Source: Nocardia macrotermitis | GTDB lineage: Bacteria > Actinomycetota > Actinomycetes > Mycobacteriales > Mycobacteriaceae | Reading direction: 5' to 3' | Assembly (NCBI RefSeq): GCF_009604405.1 | Contig: NZ_WEGK01000001.1 | Coordinates: forward strand, 806,001 to 870,000 | Length of the DNA stretch: 64,000 bases | Part shown: piece by piece, positions 61,897-64,000 of the stretch | How the letters are laid out: the number at the start of each line of letters is the position of its first letter | Numbering within the stretch: position 1 is the first letter of the stretch | Made by a program: the position numbers and the translations under genes | The notes under the pieces: model-generated | Told to the model about the DNA's origin: nothing | The model's database searches: none | The model's input: only the letters and a program-made list of their open reading frames with translations

Positions 61897-63252
61897 TCAG
61901 GCGACAGTCGCCGTGCGAGGTGCCGGAGTCAGCGACGCCTCACCGAGACCGAGGTGGTCACGCAGGGTATTCCCGGTGTACTCGGTCCGGAACAGGCCAC
62001 GACGCTGGAGTTCGGGCACCACCTGATCCACGAACTCGTCGAAAGTTCCGGGAGCCTGCGCCGCGGAGACGATGAACCCGTCGGCCTCACCGCCGTGGAA
62101 ACTCTCCTCGATCCGGTCGGCGATCTGCTCCGGAGTCCCCACGAACTGCGGCAGCAGCACCCCCTGGGCGTAGAGCTTCCCGACATCGCGCAGGGTCAGA
62201 TCGTTCTTGACGCTCAACCGATGCGCCACCTCGAACAGCCCCTGCGTACCCGGCACGGTGACCTCCTCGACGGGCGCGTCCAGGTCGTACTGCGAGAAAT
62301 CGTGGTCGGTGTGCACCGACAACGTGATGAGTCCGGAGATCGGATCGGCCAACTCGTTGTGATACGCCTGTTTCTCCTTCGCGATCGCCTCGGTCTCCCC
62401 GATGAACGGCACGAACGCCGGGAAGATCTTGACGTCGTCGGGATTGCGACCGGCGTTCGAGGCCCGGGACTTGATGTCGTCGTAATAGGCTCTGCGCCCT
62501 TCGGGAGTCGGGTCGATCTCGAAGATCGCCTCGGCCCAGCGGGCCGCGAAATCCCTTCCGGTGGGCGAGGATCCGGCCTGGATGACGACCGGCCGACGCT
62601 GCGGCGAATGCGGCACCGTCAGCGGGCCGCGCGTGGCGAACCATTCGCCCGCGTGGTCGACGGTGTGCACCTTGTCCGGGTCGGCGAATCGCCCGGATGC
62701 CTTGTCCTGCACCAGCGCATCGCGTTCCCAGCTGCCCCAGAGTTTGAAGGCGACCTCGAGGAATTCCTGCGCCCGCGCATACCGTTCGTCGTGTCCGAGA
62801 TGTTCCTGGACGCCGAAGTTGTGTGCCTCGGCCTGATTCAGGGAGGTCACCACGTTCCAGCCGATCCGGCCGCGGGTCAGATGATCCAGCGTCCCGAAGA
62901 TCCGGGCGACCTCATAGGGGTGAAAGTAGGTGGTGGACTTGGTGATTGCCAGCCCGAGATTCTCGGTGACATTCGCCAGGCTCGCGGCCACCAGCGACGG
63001 ATCGATGGTGGCGGCGGCCTGCGTGCCACGCTCGATCGGGACGCGGATGTCGTCGCCGAAACGCACCGGCGTGGCGAGCAGGTCCGCGAAGAACAGGAAG
63101 TCGAACTTCCCGCGCTCGAGCGTCTGCGCCACGCGACGGTAGTAGTCCGGTCCGAAATAGTCTGTCGTGGAACCGGGATGCCGCCACGCCGCGTGCGAAT
63201 GGGTCACATTCGACGCGATCAGAAAGCCCGCCAGATGCAGTTCACGTGTCAC
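61897..63252 (-). CDS. FMN-dependent monooxygenase, NtaA/SnaA/DszA family
   Basis: The 451-residue luciferase-like enzyme resembles the protein at 48690 but is from a separate subgroup: LHLAGFLIASNVTHSHAAWR, FDFLFFADLL, TYFHPYEVARIFGTLDHL, GRIGWNVVTSLN, PVVIQAGSSPTGRDFAA and a final GNTLRDHLGLGEA. The start is GTG 63252. Substrates of this branch include dibenzothiophene sulfone and aminopolycarboxylates. No flavin reductase or sulfonate transporter is adjacent. Confidence 0.88.
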   Translation of the reverse strand: MTRELHLAGFLIASNVTHSHAAWRHPGSTTDYFGPDYYRRVAQTLERGKFDFLFFADLLATPVRFGDDIRVPIERGTQAAATIDPSLVAASLANVTENLGLAITKSTTYFHPYEVARIFGTLDHLTRGRIGWNVVTSLNQAEAHNFGVQEHLGHDERYARAQEFLEVAFKLWGSWERDALVQDKASGRFADPDKVHTVDHAGEWFATRGPLTVPHSPQRRPVVIQAGSSPTGRDFAARWAEAIFEIDPTPEGRRAYYDDIKSRASNAGRNPDDVKIFPAFVPFIGETEAIAKEKQAYHNELADPISGLITLSVHTDHDFSQYDLDAPVEEVTVPGTQGLFEVAHRLSVKNDLTLRDVGKLYAQGVLLPQFVGTPEQIADRIEESFHGGEADGFIVSAAQAPGTFDEFVDQVVPELQRRGLFRTEYTGNTLRDHLGLGEASLTPAPRTATVA

Positions 63253-63428
63253 TTGCCCATATCCCAACCGTCGAATCCGCGCCCGCCCGCATCGCGTCCC
63301 GATCGACGCGATGCCCGCACGCGGCGTCGGCCACCGGTGCGCTCGGCCTCCATGATCGAAGCCGAGCAACCGGCAGGCAACGGTTGTGATCGAGCCGATC
63401 CGAACCCGATGGAGTCACCGGGTCCGGG

Positions 63429-63941
63429 TCACAGCGGGAACAGCGGTCCGATGTAGGTGCCGGGGTGGGTCGCGCCGTCCTGCCGGGTGACGCCGACGCC
63501 CGCGGGCCACGGCACGCGCAACTGGGTGGTGGTGTCCGGGGGTGTGACCACGAGAGTGGTGGGGACCCAGTTACCGGGCTGGTAGGTGAGGATGGCGGTG
63601 ACCGCATGCTTGGGCTGGATGGTCAGCGGCTGCGCGGAAACCGATTGCCGGGGAAGGGAATACGTCGCACCGTGGGTCGGGTCGTTGGGGCCGGTCAGAT
63701 CCACGCCCGGGAAACCCTTGGTGGTGCACGCGCCGCCCCTGTTGGACAGCACCACGTCGAATTGGTGCGGACGCTGCGGATCGTCCACCTTCGGCTTCTG
63801 GATGCGCAGATCGAATTGGCTTGCGGCACACGCCGGTAGCCCGGCCGAGCTGATCGCCGCCGGGACGATCCCGGTCGAGACGGCCGCCACCAGGGCACCC
63901 GCCGCAACCATCGTCCGACCGACCGCGTTACCCGTCCTCAT
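63429..63941 (-). CDS. Secreted DUF4232-domain protein
   Basis: The 170-residue protein has a signal peptide (~1-37, ending near AISSAG) and a DUF4232 body starting at CAASQFDLRI, with VVLSNRGGACTTKGFPGVDL, the family hallmark in which the two cysteines likely pair. Function is unknown; it is cell-wall or secreted. GAGAGGAG lies 8 bases before ATG 63941. Confidence 0.88.
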   Translation of the reverse strand: MRTGNAVGRTMVAAGALVAAVSTGIVPAAISSAGLPACAASQFDLRIQKPKVDDPQRPHQFDVVLSNRGGACTTKGFPGVDLTGPNDPTHGATYSLPRQSVSAQPLTIQPKHAVTAILTYQPGNWVPTTLVVTPPDTTTQLRVPWPAGVGVTRQDGATHPGTYIGPLFPL

Positions 63942-64000
63942 CCTGCGCTCCTCTCGAATGACGTTCCACCCCAAGAGCTTCCGAGTCCCGGGGAGGTGGC

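Overview
The window looks like chromosome of a mycolic-acid actinomycete, most likely Nocardia or a close relative. The DNA is very GC-rich. Landmarks include the lexA / LysM protein / nrdR block, an OxyR-AhpC-AhpD locus of mycobacterial type, Lsr2, an antigen-85-like esterase, an F420-type (Ddn) reductase and a Scr1-type XRE regulator with a DUF397 partner. No rRNA, tRNA, prophage, insertion sequence or CRISPR array was seen. The genus is inferred from gene content.

The first 43 kb is mostly conserved chromosome. It opens with a truncated DUF3516 RNA helicase. A coupled polyamine operon follows: an ornithine-type decarboxylase overlapping a fused AdoMet decarboxylase-spermidine synthase. At 5.4-10.2 kb is a two-gene unit made of an EACC1-like small protein and a 1460-residue caspase protease carrying four FtsK/EccC-type ATPase modules; this reads as a conflict or signalling system. 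Next come a large indolepyruvate ferredoxin oxidoreductase, the oxyR-ahpC-ahpD peroxide block, a flavin monooxygenase, a class III aminotransferase, an HrpA helicase with an in-frame 120-bp repeat array, nrdR/LysM/lexA with two SOS boxes, CtaG and CDF membrane proteins, and an M-box (Mg2+) riboswitch ahead of two small ORFs and an atypical NRAMP transporter. Lsr2, a PAS-GGDEF protein, a mycolyltransferase-like esterase, a PucR-type regulator and an XRE(DUF5753)/methyltransferase/DUF397 group complete this part.

From 43.5 to 59.7 kb lies an accessory island, nearly all on the minus strand. It holds two diverged copies of one four-gene cassette (43493-48379 and 51725-56579). I recognise the families as SCO2524, SCO2523 (variant P-loop), SCO2522 and SCO2521, always in that transcriptional order with junctions of 1-10 bases. 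Two flavin-dependent monooxygenases and a Ddn-like reductase separate the copies. Upstream of the second copy sit two copies of a GNAT acetyltransferase paired with a two-TM channel-like protein carrying an NPAGLGD pore motif. The whole could be expressed in series from a promoter near 59.67 kb. No function is established for these cassettes; the repeated architecture is the strongest candidate for an undescribed system here, followed by the EACC1-caspase-ATPase unit.

The last 4 kb has a Trp/His/Gly-rich miniprotein, a small secreted protein, a SnoaL-like protein, an XRE regulator with MmyB-like domain, another DszA/NtaA-type monooxygenase and a secreted DUF4232 protein. Family names are from recognition of motifs and architecture; no search was run.
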